This document shows positions 1 to 10,070 of a DNA stretch of 64,000 nucleotides, piece by piece. The stretch's first letter is position 1. Every line of letters begins with the position of its first letter. Under the pieces are notes generated by a model. The model ran no database searches and was not told where the DNA came from. It was given only the letters and a program-made list of their open reading frames with translations. The DNA comes from Pseudomonas putida W15Oct28 (GTDB lineage Bacteria; Pseudomonadota; Gammaproteobacteria; Pseudomonadales; Pseudomonadaceae), in the NCBI RefSeq assembly GCF_000708715.2, contig NZ_JENB01000026.1, positions 1-64,000 of the forward strand. Direction: 5' to 3'. The translations under genes and the position numbers were made by a program.

Positions 1-740
1 TACCAAGGGGCGCCGGGGCCGGGCAGGGGGCCGACGTAGGCGCCGCTCATCACCTCCCACTTCTTGCCGATGCCTGGCACCTTCTTCATGGCGAAACCGG
101 CTTCGACCAGGCTGCGGCGTACCCAGCCGGTGGTGGTGAAGGTGCCCAGCACAGTGCCCGGGTGCGATAGCCGCGCCAGCTGCGCGAACAGCTCTGGGGT
201 CCACATGTCGGGGTTCTTGGCGGGGGCGAAGCCATCGAGGAACCACACATCGATCTGCGCATCGAGTTGTGGCAGCTGCTCGAGCACGTCGCCGATCAAC
301 AGGGTCAGGGTGACCCGGCCATCGGCGAAGGTGAATTGCTGAAAGCCCGGGTGCACCGCCACATATTGTTCCAGCAGGGGCTCGGTGTAGGCGGCAAGTT
401 CAGGCCACAGGCGCACGGCGCGGGCCATGTCGTCGTGGCCGAGGGGGTATTTCTCGACACTGACGAAGTGCAGGCGCGCGTCGCTGTGCGCGTGCTCTTC
501 AAACAGTTGCCAGGCGCAGAAAAAATTCATTCCGGTGCCAAAACCGGTTTCGCCGATCACCATGCAGCTGTGCGGCGCCAGGCTGGCAAAGCGCTCGGCC
601 AGGCGGGTCTGGCCGAGGAATACGTGTTTGGTTTCTTCGATGCCTTCGTTGACTGCGAAATAGACATCGTCGTATTGCCGCGAATGGGGGCGGCCCTGGT
701 CGTCCCAGTCGATCTGGGCGTGCTGGAGGAGGGTGGACAT
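1..740 (-). CDS. mnmC: MnmC tRNA modification enzyme, N-terminal part (cut by window edge)
   Basis: Reading the minus strand from the ATG at 738-740 gives at least 246 codons that stay open to the left edge, so the 3' part of the gene lies outside. The protein begins MSTLLQHAQIDWDDQG, followed by DDVYFAVNEGIEETKHVFLG and the SAM-binding motif GETGFGTGMNFF, and later VWFLDGFAPAKNPDMW. These are hallmarks of the methyltransferase (MnmD) half of MnmC, which methylates the aminomethyl group of nm5s2U34 in tRNA. In full-length MnmC an FAD oxidase domain follows and removes the carboxymethyl group; whether it is present here cannot be seen. The gene is divergent from the polyphosphate enzyme, with a REP pair between them. 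Confidence 0.9.
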   Translation of the reverse strand, partial: MSTLLQHAQIDWDDQGRPHSRQYDDVYFAVNEGIEETKHVFLGQTRLAERFASLAPHSCMVIGETGFGTGMNFFCAWQLFEEHAHSDARLHFVSVEKYPLGHDDMARAVRLWPELAAYTEPLLEQYVAVHPGFQQFTFADGRVTLTLLIGDVLEQLPQLDAQIDVWFLDGFAPAKNPDMWTPELFAQLARLSHPGTVLGTFTTTGWVRRSLVEAGFAMKKVPGIGKKWEVMSGAYVGPLPGPGAPW

Positions 741-800
741 GGTTGGCTCGGTTGCAGCGGATGGCGGGATTTTATGCCATCTGATGAATTTGCGCTGGTT

Positions 801-903
801 GTACCGGCCCTATCGCCGGCAAGCCAGCTCCCACAGGATCACCACAGGCCAGAAGCTTGAGGGGCCTTTGTGGGAGCTGGCTTGCCGGCGATAGGGCCGG
901 TAC
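801..903. repeat. Paired REP-like inverted repeat
   Basis: Two 35-base arms (801-835 and 869-903) are perfect reverse complements around a 33-base centre. The core reads GCCGGCAAGCCAGCTCCCAC on the plus strand. This is a variant of the REP unit seen repeatedly in this window and sits between the divergent mnmC and polyphosphate enzyme genes. Confidence 0.85.
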
Positions 904-954
904 AGGCACGGCATAAATCCGCTAGTCTTGCTTATCCATTGAAGGAGCCAGTGC

Positions 955-2448
955 ATGTTCGAATCCGCCGAAATCGGCCACAGCATCGACAAGGAGGCTT
1001 ACGACGCCGAGGTACCCGCTTTACGCGAGGCCCTGCTCGAAGCCCAGTACGAACTCAAGCAGCAGGCGCGCTTCCCGGTGATCGTGCTGATCAACGGTGT
1101 CGAAGGCGCCGGCAAGGGCGAGACGGTAAAACTGCTCAACGAGTGGATGGACCCGCGCATGATCGATGTGCTCACCTTCGATCAGCAGACCGACGAGGAG
1201 CTGGCCCGCCCACCCGCCTGGCGCTACTGGCGGGCTTTGCCACCCAAGGGGCGGATGGGCGTGTTCTTCGGCAACTGGTACAGCCAGATGCTTCAGGGGC
1301 GGGTGCACGGGGTGTTCAAGGATGCCGTGCTCGATCAGGCGATCATGGGCGCCGAGCGCCTGGAGCAGATGCTGTGCGATGAAGGTGCGCTGATCATCAA
1401 GTTCTGGTTCCACCTGTCCAAGAAACAGATGAAGGCACGGCTGAAATCGCTCAAGGACGACCCGCTGCACAGCTGGAAAATCAGCCCGCTGGACTGGCAG
1501 CAGTCGCAAACCTACGACCGCTTCGTGCGCTTTGGCGAGCGTGTGCTGCGCCGCACCAGCCGCGACTACGCGCCGTGGCATATCGTCGAAGGGGTAGACC
1601 CGAATTACCGCAGCCTGGCGGTGGGGCGCATTCTGCTGGAAAGCCTGCAAGCCGCGCTCGCCAACAACCCCAAGGGCAAGCACAAGGGCAACGTGGCCCC
1701 GTTGGGCCGCAGCATCGACCAGCGCAGCTTGCTCGGCGCCCTGGACATGACCTTGCGCCTGGACAAGGCCGATTACCAGGAGCAGTTGGTCACCGAACAG
1801 GCCCGCCTGGCCGGCCTGCTGCGCGACAAGCGCATGCGCCGGCACGCCTTGGTGGCCGTGTTCGAAGGCAACGATGCTGCCGGCAAGGGCAGTGCCATCC
1901 GCCGCGTGGCCGCGGCGCTGGACCCGCGCCAGTACCGCATCGTGCCGATTGCCGCGCCCACAGAAGAAGAGCGCGCGCAGCCCTACCTGTGGCGGTTCTG
2001 GCGACACATCCCGGCACGCAGCAAGTTCACCATCTTCGACCGCTCCTGGTATGGCCGGGTGCTGGTGGAAAGGGTGGAAGGTTTTTGCAGCCCGGCCGAC
2101 TGGATGCGTGCCTACAGCGAGATCAACGACTTTGAAGAGCAGTTGGTGAACGCCGGCGTGGTGGTGGTGAAGTTCTGGCTGGCGATCGACCAGCAGACCC
2201 AGCTGGAGCGTTTTCAGGAGCGTGAGCAGATCCCGTTCAAGCGCTACAAGATCACCGAGGACGACTGGCGCAACCGCGACAAGTGGGACGACTATGCCCA
2301 GGCGGTGGGCGACATGGTCGACCGCACCAGCAGCGAAATTGCACCATGGACCTTGGTGGAGGCCAACGACAAGCGCTGGGCGCGGGTGAAGGTGCTGCGC
2401 ACCATCAACCAGGCGCTTGAAGCGGCGTTTGCCAAGGACAAGAAATAA
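955..2448 (+). CDS. pap: Polyphosphate:AMP phosphotransferase (two-domain PPK2 family)
   Basis: A 497-residue protein built from two PPK2 domains in tandem. The first has the Walker A motif GVEGAGKGET at residues 48-57, and the second has EGNDAAGKGS at about 304-313. Each is followed by the PPK2-typical WRYWRALPPKG or WRFWRHIP segment and a FWFHLSKK or FWLAIDQQ strand. Two-domain PPK2 enzymes of about 500 residues transfer phosphate from polyphosphate to AMP, giving ADP. In this family the C-terminal copy usually carries the activity; which copy is active here is not decided by reading alone. The start is preceded by GAAGGAG. The gene stands alone between REP pairs. Confidence 0.9.
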   Translation: MFESAEIGHSIDKEAYDAEVPALREALLEAQYELKQQARFPVIVLINGVEGAGKGETVKLLNEWMDPRMIDVLTFDQQTDEELARPPAWRYWRALPPKGRMGVFFGNWYSQMLQGRVHGVFKDAVLDQAIMGAERLEQMLCDEGALIIKFWFHLSKKQMKARLKSLKDDPLHSWKISPLDWQQSQTYDRFVRFGERVLRRTSRDYAPWHIVEGVDPNYRSLAVGRILLESLQAALANNPKGKHKGNVAPLGRSIDQRSLLGALDMTLRLDKADYQEQLVTEQARLAGLLRDKRMRRHALVAVFEGNDAAGKGSAIRRVAAALDPRQYRIVPIAAPTEEERAQPYLWRFWRHIPARSKFTIFDRSWYGRVLVERVEGFCSPADWMRAYSEINDFEEQLVNAGVVVVKFWLAIDQQTQLERFQEREQIPFKRYKITEDDWRNRDKWDDYAQAVGDMVDRTSSEIAPWTLVEANDKRWARVKVLRTINQALEAAFAKDKK

Positions 2449-2465
2449 CCCAGGCTCTTGATTGG

Positions 2466-2573
2466 CTGTTCTGGCCTCTTCGCGGGCACGCCCGCTCCCA
2501 CAGGATTTGCACCCATTCTGAAACCTGTGGGGCCCCTGTGGGAGCGGGCGTGCCCGCGAAGAGGCCAGAACAG
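2466..2573. repeat. Paired REP-like inverted repeat
   Basis: Near-perfect arms of about 39 bases (2466-2504 and 2535-2573) carry the type-1 core GGCCTCTTCGCGGGC, then GCCCGCTCCCACAG. The pair lies just after the polyphosphate enzyme and may stabilise or end its transcript. Confidence 0.85.
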
Positions 2574-2704
2574 GCTGCACACCTGCCAAGCCATGCCCCA
2601 CAAGAATGACCTGATGAATTCTTTTCTCGGCACTCTTCCCCGTCACTGCCCTCCAAGCCCGTAGAATTCAGTCACCCCCCACCACGGGCCTGATCGAGGA
2701 CTTT

Positions 2705-3670
2705 ATGCACACCACTTCCGGCCGCTGGAGCTATGGCCTGTTCCTGGCACTTCTGACTGCATTGCTGTGGGGCATCTTGCCGATCAAGCTCAAGCAGGTG
2801 CTGCAAGTGGTCGACCCGATCACCGTCACTTGGTACCGCCTGCTGGTTTCCGGCGGCCTGCTGTTCGCCTGGCTGGCAGCCAGGCGGCGCTTGCCGTCGT
2901 TCACCCGGCTGGCGCCCAAGGGCAAGGGGCTGGTTGTGGTGGCGGTGCTCGGCCTGATGGGCAACTACGTGCTGTACCTGATCGGCCTCAACCTGCTAAG
3001 CCCCGGTACGGCGCAACTGGTGGTGCAGGTCGGCCCGGTGCTGTTGCTGGTGGCCAGCGTGTTCGTGTTCCGCGAGCGCTTCAGCCTGGGGCAGGGCGTG
3101 GGCCTGCTGATTCTGCTGGCGGGTTTTGGCCTGTTCTTCAACCAGCGCCTCGAAGAGCTGCTGACTTCACTGGGCACCTACACCACCGGCGTGCTGACCA
3201 TTCTGCTGGCCACCAGCATCTGGGTGTTCTACGCCCTCAGCCAGAAGCAACTGCTGACCGTGTGGCATTCACAGCAGGTGATGATGGTGATCTACCTCAG
3301 TTGTGCTGCGCTGCTCACGCCTTGGGTACACCCGCTGGAGGCGTTGCAACTGACCCCGGTGCAGGGCTGGCTGCTGCTGGCCTGCTGCCTGAACACCCTG
3401 GTGGCTTATGGCGCGTTTGCCGAGGCGCTGGCGCACTGGGAGGCATCGCGGGTGAGTGCCACCCTGGCGCTGACACCGCTGGTGACCTTTGTCGCGGTGG
3501 CGCTGGCGGCGCTGGTGTGGCCGGAGTATGTGCAGGCCGAGGACATCAATGCCCTGGGTTATGTAGGGGCGGTGACCGTGGTGTTCGGCTCGGCGCTGGT
3601 GGCGTTGGGGCCATCGCTGGTGGCCAGTTGGCGTGCCCGCAAGTTCAAGAAAGTTGCGCGTTCTCTGTAG
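2705..3670 (+). CDS. EamA/DMT-family inner-membrane transporter
   Basis: A 321-residue, strongly hydrophobic protein with about ten predicted membrane segments arranged as two EamA repeats. The first starts near residue 8 and the second near residue 160. A short basic tail, SWRARKFKKVARSL, ends it. The drug/metabolite transporter superfamily exports small metabolites or amino acids. The GILPIKLKQV start recalls RarD-like members, but the substrate cannot be read from sequence. The start follows an AGGA motif. The stop codon TAG (3668-3670) lies inside the left arm of the next repeat, so the last residues are encoded at the repeat boundary. Confidence 0.85.
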   Translation: MHTTSGRWSYGLFLALLTALLWGILPIKLKQVLQVVDPITVTWYRLLVSGGLLFAWLAARRRLPSFTRLAPKGKGLVVVAVLGLMGNYVLYLIGLNLLSPGTAQLVVQVGPVLLLVASVFVFRERFSLGQGVGLLILLAGFGLFFNQRLEELLTSLGTYTTGVLTILLATSIWVFYALSQKQLLTVWHSQQVMMVIYLSCAALLTPWVHPLEALQLTPVQGWLLLACCLNTLVAYGAFAEALAHWEASRVSATLALTPLVTFVAVALAALVWPEYVQAEDINALGYVGAVTVVFGSALVALGPSLVASWRARKFKKVARSL

Positions 3671-3779
3671 GAGCGGCCTTGTGTCGCGATGGGCTGCGCA
3701 GCAGCCCCAAAATCCATGTCACTGCCGAGATTTCTGGGGCTGCTGCGCAGCCCATCGCGACACAAGGCCGCTCCTACAG
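3665..3779. repeat. Long paired inverted repeat, type 2
   Basis: Arms of about 44 bases with the core GTAGGAGCGGCCTTGTGTCG, then GATGGGCTGCGCAGCAGCCCC, inverted around a short centre. This is a second repeat type, unlike the GCCCGCTCCCACAG type. The left arm contains the stop codon of the upstream transporter, and the right arm ends 20 bases before the fumC stop, so the repeat separates two convergent genes and could end both transcripts. Confidence 0.85.
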
Positions 3780-3798
3780 GGGTGCGATAAATGAGCTG

Positions 3799-5193
<1,395 letters not shown>

Positions 5194-5347
5194 TCTGTAC
5201 TCACTCCTGTGTAGTTCGAAATCGCAGTTTAGGCCCTGATTCGACCGAGCGGTTCCGTCGCTCGTCGTGCCACTTGAGCACATCGCCACCACGGCGCAGA
5301 ATGCTCTACCCTGAGGTACCCGCCTCCCTCTTCTTGAAGGAAATGCA

Positions 5348-5872
5348 ATGACCCGTCTCCGTGTCCTTTGTGCCGCCGTTGCCCTGGCTTGCGCCAGCGG
5401 CCAGGTGCTCGCTGCCACCCCCAGCCACAACGCTGCTGCCGAGAGATTCCTGACCCTGGCCAACGCCGACAAGCTGGGCACCCCGGTGTACATGCAGGTC
5501 CAACAGATGTTCGCCCAGCGTTTCGCGCAAACCAAGGCTCCGGCCGCCAAGCAGCCGGTGCTGGCAAGCTACCAGGCCAAGGCCAACGCCGCGCTGGACA
5601 GCGCCATTGGCTGGAACAAGCTGAAGCCGAAGATGGTCGACCTGTACACCCAGACCTTCACCGAGCAAGAGCTGAAAGACCTGGTCAAGTTCTACGAATC
5701 GCCGCTGGGCAAGAAAGTCCTGCGTGAAATGCCCAAGGTTACCCAGCAGTCGGCCCAGCTGACCCAGCAGAGCCTGGAGCCAGCGGTGCCGGTGGTGAAC
5801 AAGCTGCTGGAAGACATGACCAAGGAACTGGACCCTAACGCTGGCAAGGCCGCCGTCCCTGCCAAGAAGTGA
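5348..5872 (+). CDS. Exported DUF2059-family protein
   Basis: A 174-residue protein with a Sec signal peptide: a basic start MTRLR, a hydrophobic run to about residue 20, and likely cleavage after VLA. The mature part is helical and carries the DUF2059 pattern, including YTQTFTEQELKDLVKFYESP, then GKKVLREMP. DUF2059 proteins are periplasmic and of unknown function. The tail is Lys/Ala-rich (AGKAAVPAKK). The start is preceded by GAAGGAAA. It probably shares a transcript with the BolA gene 10 bases downstream. Confidence 0.8.
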   Translation: MTRLRVLCAAVALACASGQVLAATPSHNAAAERFLTLANADKLGTPVYMQVQQMFAQRFAQTKAPAAKQPVLASYQAKANAALDSAIGWNKLKPKMVDLYTQTFTEQELKDLVKFYESPLGKKVLREMPKVTQQSAQLTQQSLEPAVPVVNKLLEDMTKELDPNAGKAAVPAKK

Positions 5873-5882
5873 GCACGCCGCG

Positions 5883-6179
5883 ATGACCATGCAACAGCGC
5901 ATTGAACAACAGCTGGGCGCCCTGGCGCCGCAGCACCTGCAAGTGCTCGACGAAAGCCACATGCACAGTCGTGGTCAGGAGACCCACTACAAGGCAGTGA
6001 TCGTCAGCGAGCAGTTTGCCGGGTTGAACAGCGTCAAGCGCCACCAGAAGGTGTACGCCACCATGGGGGAGCTGATGGGCCAGATCCACGCCCTGGCCAT
6101 TCATACCTACACCGCAGACGAGTGGGCCAAGGTCGGCGTTGCTCCGGCCTCGCCGGTGTGCGCCGGCGGCGGGCACTGA
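5883..6179 (+). CDS. BolA-family protein
   Basis: A 98-residue protein with the BolA fold signature DESHMHSRGQETHYKAVIVS, then LNSVKRHQKVYATMGELM and IHALAIHTYT. BolA proteins work with monothiol glutaredoxins in Fe-S trafficking, and some bind DNA. The conserved histidine region and the Cys/Gly-rich end CAGGGH are visible. The length fits stand-alone BolA. The ribosome site before the ATG at 5883 is weak, which suggests translational coupling to the DUF2059 gene 10 bases upstream. Confidence 0.88.
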   Translation: MTMQQRIEQQLGALAPQHLQVLDESHMHSRGQETHYKAVIVSEQFAGLNSVKRHQKVYATMGELMGQIHALAIHTYTADEWAKVGVAPASPVCAGGGH

Positions 6180-6216
6180 AACCTTTCTGTTGTTCTGGTA
6201 GAATCCTGCAGAATCC

Positions 6217-6338
6217 GGGGGCCGCTTTGCGGCCCTTTCGCGACACAAGGCCGCTCCTACAGGCACCGCACTAGCCATCGGGTTACGCGGTCCCTGTAGG
6301 AGCGGCCTTGTGTCGCGAAAGGGGCGCAAAGCGCCCCC
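6217..6338. repeat. Long paired inverted repeat, type 2
   Basis: Arms of about 46 bases contain GGCCGCTTTGCGGCCCTTTC joined to the CGACACAAGGCCGCTCCTAC core, inverted around roughly 30 bases. It belongs to the same type as 3665-3779 and 9824-9939. An open frame runs through it into trhO, but that upstream part is repeat sequence, not protein. Confidence 0.85.
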
Positions 6339-6406
6339 ATGCTTTTTCTACACCTGTCAAACCCGGTCCGCCCCTTACGAGGGCAACCACCTGGAGAACC
6401 TGCTTC

Positions 6407-7339
6407 ATGTCCCAACCTATCGTCGTCGCGGCGCTGTACAAGTTCGTCACCCTGCAAGATTACGTAGAGCTGCGCGAGCCGCTGCTCAAGGCCATGCTCG
6501 ACAACGACGTCAAAGGCACCCTGCTGCTGGCCCACGAAGGCATCAATGGCACCGTGTCGGCCACCCGCGAAGGCATCGACGGCCTGCTGGCCTGGCTGCG
6601 CAACGACCCGCGGCTGGTCGATGTCGACCATAAAGAGTCGTATTGCGACGAGCAGCCGTTCTACCGCACCAAGGTCAAGCTCAAGAAAGAGATCGTCACC
6701 CTCGGCGTGCCGGGCGTGGACCCGAACCAGGCGGTCGGCACCTATGTCGAGCCCAAGGACTGGAACGCGCTGATCAGCGACCCGGAAGTGCTGCTGATCG
6801 ACACCCGCAACGACTACGAAGTGGCCATCGGCACCTTCAAGGGCGCGATGGACCCGAAGACCGAAACCTTCCGCGAGTTCCCGGAGTACATCAAGGCCAA
6901 CTTCGACCCCAGCAAGCACAAGAAAGTGGCCATGTTCTGCACCGGCGGCATTCGTTGCGAAAAAGCCTCCAGCTACATGCTCGGTGAAGGCTTCGAGGCG
7001 GTCTATCATCTTAAGGGTGGCGTGCTGAAGTACTTCGAGGAAGTGCCTCAGGAAGAAAGCCTGTGGGACGGCGACTGCTTCGTCTTCGATAACCGCGTCA
7101 CGGTGCGCCATGACCTGAGCGAAGGCGAGTACGACCAGTGCCACGCCTGCCGCCACCCGATCAATGCAGAGGAGCGCGCGTCCGAGCACTATTCGCCAGG
7201 TGTCAGCTGCCCGCATTGCTGGGACACCCTGAGCGAGAAGACCCGGCGCAGTGCCATCGACCGGCAGAAGCAGATCGAGCTGGCCAAGGCCCGCAACCTG
7301 CCGCACCCGATCGGTTACAACTACAAAGCCGAGGCCTGA
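6407..7339 (+). CDS. trhO: tRNA uridine(34) hydroxylase (rhodanese-domain TrhO)
   Basis: A 310-residue protein starting MSQPIVVAALYKFVTL, with an N-terminal acylphosphatase-like domain, a rhodanese domain with the likely catalytic cysteine C178 in MFCTGGIRCEKA, and a C-terminal cysteine-rich part (CHACRHPI, CPHC). TrhO hydroxylates U34 of some tRNAs on the way to 5-carboxymethoxyuridine. An in-frame ATG-less extension runs back into the repeat at 6308, but homology begins at 6407, preceded by a GGAGAA motif, so that start is used. The next gene starts 3 bases after the stop. Confidence 0.92.
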   Translation: MSQPIVVAALYKFVTLQDYVELREPLLKAMLDNDVKGTLLLAHEGINGTVSATREGIDGLLAWLRNDPRLVDVDHKESYCDEQPFYRTKVKLKKEIVTLGVPGVDPNQAVGTYVEPKDWNALISDPEVLLIDTRNDYEVAIGTFKGAMDPKTETFREFPEYIKANFDPSKHKKVAMFCTGGIRCEKASSYMLGEGFEAVYHLKGGVLKYFEEVPQEESLWDGDCFVFDNRVTVRHDLSEGEYDQCHACRHPINAEERASEHYSPGVSCPHCWDTLSEKTRRSAIDRQKQIELAKARNLPHPIGYNYKAEA

Positions 7340-7342
7340 TGC

Positions 7343-7975
7343 ATGTCTGCACGCCTGATTTATGTGATGGACCCGATGTGCTCCTGGTGCTGGGGTTTCG
7401 CGCCGGTAGCCGCGGCCCTGATCGCCCAGGCGCGTGAGGCGGGCGTTGCCACCCGCGTGGTGCCGGGCGGGCTGCGCACCGGCGGCAGCGCCCTGGACAG
7501 CTCCACCCGCAAGTACATCCTCGAACACTGGCAGGCGGTGGCCGACGCCACCGGCCAGCCATTTCGTTTCGAGGGGGCCATGCCTGACGGCTTCGTCTAC
7601 GACACCGAGCCGGCCTGCCGCGCCCTGGTCACGGCCCGCGAGCTGGACGCCGAACGCGTCTGGCCGCTGCTGGCGCTGATCCAGCGTTCGTTCTACGAGC
7701 AGGGCGTGGACGTGACCACGGCGCCGCAGCTGGTCGAGCTGGCCTCGCAGTGCGGCTTCGACCGCGCCGTGTTTGCCGAAACCTTCGCCCGCGCCGAGAC
7801 CCGCGCCGCCACCGCAGCCGATTTCAGCTGGGCCCAGGACCTGGGTATCGCCGGTTTTCCGACCCTGCTGGCCGAGCGCAATGGCCAACTGGCCCTGCTG
7901 ACCAACGGCTACCAGCCGCTGGAGCGCCTGCAACCCTTGCTCGGCCGCTGGCTGCAGCAGGCCGCCTGTGCTTGA
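7343..7975 (+). CDS. DsbA-family thioredoxin-fold protein
   Basis: A 210-residue protein with a CSWC active site at residues 13-16 (DPMCSWCWGFAP) and the helical insertion and GIAGFPTLL cis-proline loop of the DsbA/FrnE family. There is no signal peptide, so it should act in the cytoplasm as a thiol oxidoreductase or a glutathione-dependent enzyme of the 2-hydroxychromene isomerase type. It follows trhO by 3 bases and overlaps the ABC exporter, so the three genes probably form one transcript. The physiological substrate is not evident. Confidence 0.82.
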   Translation: MSARLIYVMDPMCSWCWGFAPVAAALIAQAREAGVATRVVPGGLRTGGSALDSSTRKYILEHWQAVADATGQPFRFEGAMPDGFVYDTEPACRALVTARELDAERVWPLLALIQRSFYEQGVDVTTAPQLVELASQCGFDRAVFAETFARAETRAATAADFSWAQDLGIAGFPTLLAERNGQLALLTNGYQPLERLQPLLGRWLQQAACA

Positions 7976-9800
7976 TGTGCCTGGGTCACCCGACCCGGTG
8001 CCGGGCAAGCCTCACACTGCGGGCGATCGACTGAGCTGGGCGGAAATCCGCCGCCTGGCCCTGCATCACAAGAAAAACCTCTGGTCTGCCAACCTCATCG
8101 CCGTACTGGCGGCTTGCTGCAGCGTGCCCATTCCGTTGCTGTTGCCGCTGCTGGTGGACGAAGTCCTGCTGGGCCATGGTGATGCTGCGCTGAAGTGGAT
8201 GAACCACCTGCTCCCATCCAACTGGCAGGTGGCAGCCGGTTATATCGGGCTGATGCTGGCGTTTACCCTGTGCCTGCGCATGGCTGCCCTGGCATTCAAC
8301 GTGATCCAGGCCAAGCTGTTCGCCGGTTTGGCCAAGGATATCGTCTACCGCCTGCGCATCCGCCTGATCGAGCGGCTCAAGCGCATTTCGCTTAAGGAAT
8401 ACGAAAGCCTGGGCAGTGGCACGGTAACCACCCACCTGGTCACCGACCTGGACACCCTGGACAAGTTCGTTGGCGAAACCCTCAGCCGCTTCCTGGTGGC
8501 CATGCTGACCCTGACCGGCACAGCGGCGATCCTGATCTGGATGCACTGGCAGCTGGCCTTGCTGATCTTGCTGTTCAACCCGCTGGTGATCTATTTCACC
8601 GTGCAGCTGGGCAAGCGCGTCAAACACCTGAAAAAGCTTGAAAACGACAGCACCGCGCGTTTTACCCAGGCGCTGACGGAAACCCTCGATGCCATCCAGG
8701 AAATCCGTGCCAGCAACCGCCAGGGCTATTTCCTTGGCCGTTTGGGCCTGCGCGCCCGCGAAGTGCGTGACTACGCCGTGGATTCGCAATGGAAGAGCGA
8801 TGCCAGTGGCCGTGCCAGTGGCCTGTTGTTCCAGTTCGGCATCGACATCTTCCGCGCCGCCGCCATGTTGACCGTGCTGTTCTCCGACTTGTCGATCGGC
8901 CAGATGCTGGCGGTGTTCAGCTACCTGTGGTTCATGATCGGCCCGGTGGAGCAGCTGCTCAACCTGCAATATGCCTACTACGCCGCCGGCGGTGCGCTGA
9001 GCCGCCTCAACGAACTGCTGGCACGCGATGACGAACCGCAGTACCCGGCCGCCAGCGACCCGTTCGCCGGCCGCGAGACGGTGGGCATCGAGGTGCGCGA
9101 CTTGCGCTTTGCCTATGCTGACGAGCCGGTGCTGGAAAACCTCGACCTGTCTATCGCCCCTGGCGAAAAGGTGGCGATTGTCGGCGCCAGTGGCGGCGGC
9201 AAGAGCACCCTGGTGCAACTGCTGTTGGGCCTTTACAGCGCCCAGGCCGGGACCATCCGCTTTGGCGGTGCCAGCCTGCAGGAAATCGGCCTGGAAACCC
9301 TGCGCGAAAACGTCGCGGTGGTGTTGCAGCACCCCTCGCTGTTCAACGACACCGTACGCGCCAACCTGACCATGGGCCGCGACAGCAGCGACGACGCCTG
9401 CTGGCAGGCGCTGCGCATCGCCCAGCTGGACGCCACCATCGCCGCCTTGCCGCAGGGCCTGGACAGTGTGGTGGGGCGCTCCGGCGTGCGCTTGTCTGGC
9501 GGGCAGCGCCAGCGCCTGGCCATCGCCCGCATGGTGCTGGCCGAGCCCAAGGTGGTCATCCTCGACGAAGCCACCTCGGCGTTGGACGCCGCCACCGAGT
9601 ACAACCTGCACCTGGCCCTGGCGCGCTTCCTCAGCGGCCGCACCACACTGATCATCGCCCACCGGCTGTCGGCGGTGAAGCAGGCCGACCGGGTGCTGGT
9701 GTTCGATGGCGGGCATGTGGCCGAAGATGGCGACCACCAGCAGCTGATTGCCGAGGGTGGGTTGTACGCCAAGCTTTATGGGCACCTGCAGCAAAGCTGA
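7968..9800 (+). CDS. ABC exporter with fused membrane and ATPase domains
   Basis: A 610-residue half-transporter. An ABC exporter membrane domain (six segments, residues about 35-320) is followed by an ATPase domain. The latter has Walker A GASGGGKST near residues 405-413, signature LSGGQRQRLAIAR, Walker B VVILDEATSALD and the H-loop IIAHRLS. It should work as a homodimer in the inner membrane exporting a lipid, peptide or drug-like substrate that sequence does not reveal. The chosen GTG start overlaps the DsbA-like gene by 8 bases; the first 20 residues are Pro-rich and poorly conserved in type, so a slightly later start is possible. Confidence 0.85.
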   Translation: MLDVPGSPDPVPGKPHTAGDRLSWAEIRRLALHHKKNLWSANLIAVLAACCSVPIPLLLPLLVDEVLLGHGDAALKWMNHLLPSNWQVAAGYIGLMLAFTLCLRMAALAFNVIQAKLFAGLAKDIVYRLRIRLIERLKRISLKEYESLGSGTVTTHLVTDLDTLDKFVGETLSRFLVAMLTLTGTAAILIWMHWQLALLILLFNPLVIYFTVQLGKRVKHLKKLENDSTARFTQALTETLDAIQEIRASNRQGYFLGRLGLRAREVRDYAVDSQWKSDASGRASGLLFQFGIDIFRAAAMLTVLFSDLSIGQMLAVFSYLWFMIGPVEQLLNLQYAYYAAGGALSRLNELLARDDEPQYPAASDPFAGRETVGIEVRDLRFAYADEPVLENLDLSIAPGEKVAIVGASGGGKSTLVQLLLGLYSAQAGTIRFGGASLQEIGLETLRENVAVVLQHPSLFNDTVRANLTMGRDSSDDACWQALRIAQLDATIAALPQGLDSVVGRSGVRLSGGQRQRLAIARMVLAEPKVVILDEATSALDAATEYNLHLALARFLSGRTTLIIAHRLSAVKQADRVLVFDGGHVAEDGDHQQLIAEGGLYAKLYGHLQQS

Positions 9801-9823
9801 TCCTGAAAGGCAATCACGCTCGG

Positions 9824-9939
9824 TGTAGGAGCGGCCTTGTGTCGCGATGGGCCGCAGAGCGGCCCCAGGATTTCTGCATCGACGCTGATTTCCCGGGGGC
9901 CGCTTTGCGGCCCTTTCGCGACACAAGGCCGCTCCTACA
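9824..9939. repeat. Long paired inverted repeat, type 2
   Basis: Inverted arms with the type-2 core TGTAGGAGCGGCCTTGTGTC, then CGATGGGCCGCAGAGCGGCC, and a right arm with the GGGGGCCGCTTTGCGGCCC form. It lies between the ABC exporter and the GGDEF-EAL gene; the 130 bases after it should hold the promoter of the latter. Confidence 0.85.
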
Positions 9940-10070
9940 AAAAGCGCCGCGCCGGAATCGGAAATGGAGTTGTTCCTGTCATAAAAAACCCCGTCACGTT
10001 GATGGCAGATGGCCTACGCTGTGCTTGTCTGGGTTGATTTGCGCCTTATCTGCTCTGTGACAGGGACTCC

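Noticed and set aside
1021..2646. Long minus-strand frame over the polyphosphate enzyme
   Set aside because: A high-GC shadow of the plus-strand gene; composition is repetitive and no family is recognised, while the plus-strand gene is clear.
6308..6406. N-terminal extension of trhO
   Set aside because: The extension is translated repeat sequence and lacks homology; the internal ATG at 6407 gives the family start.
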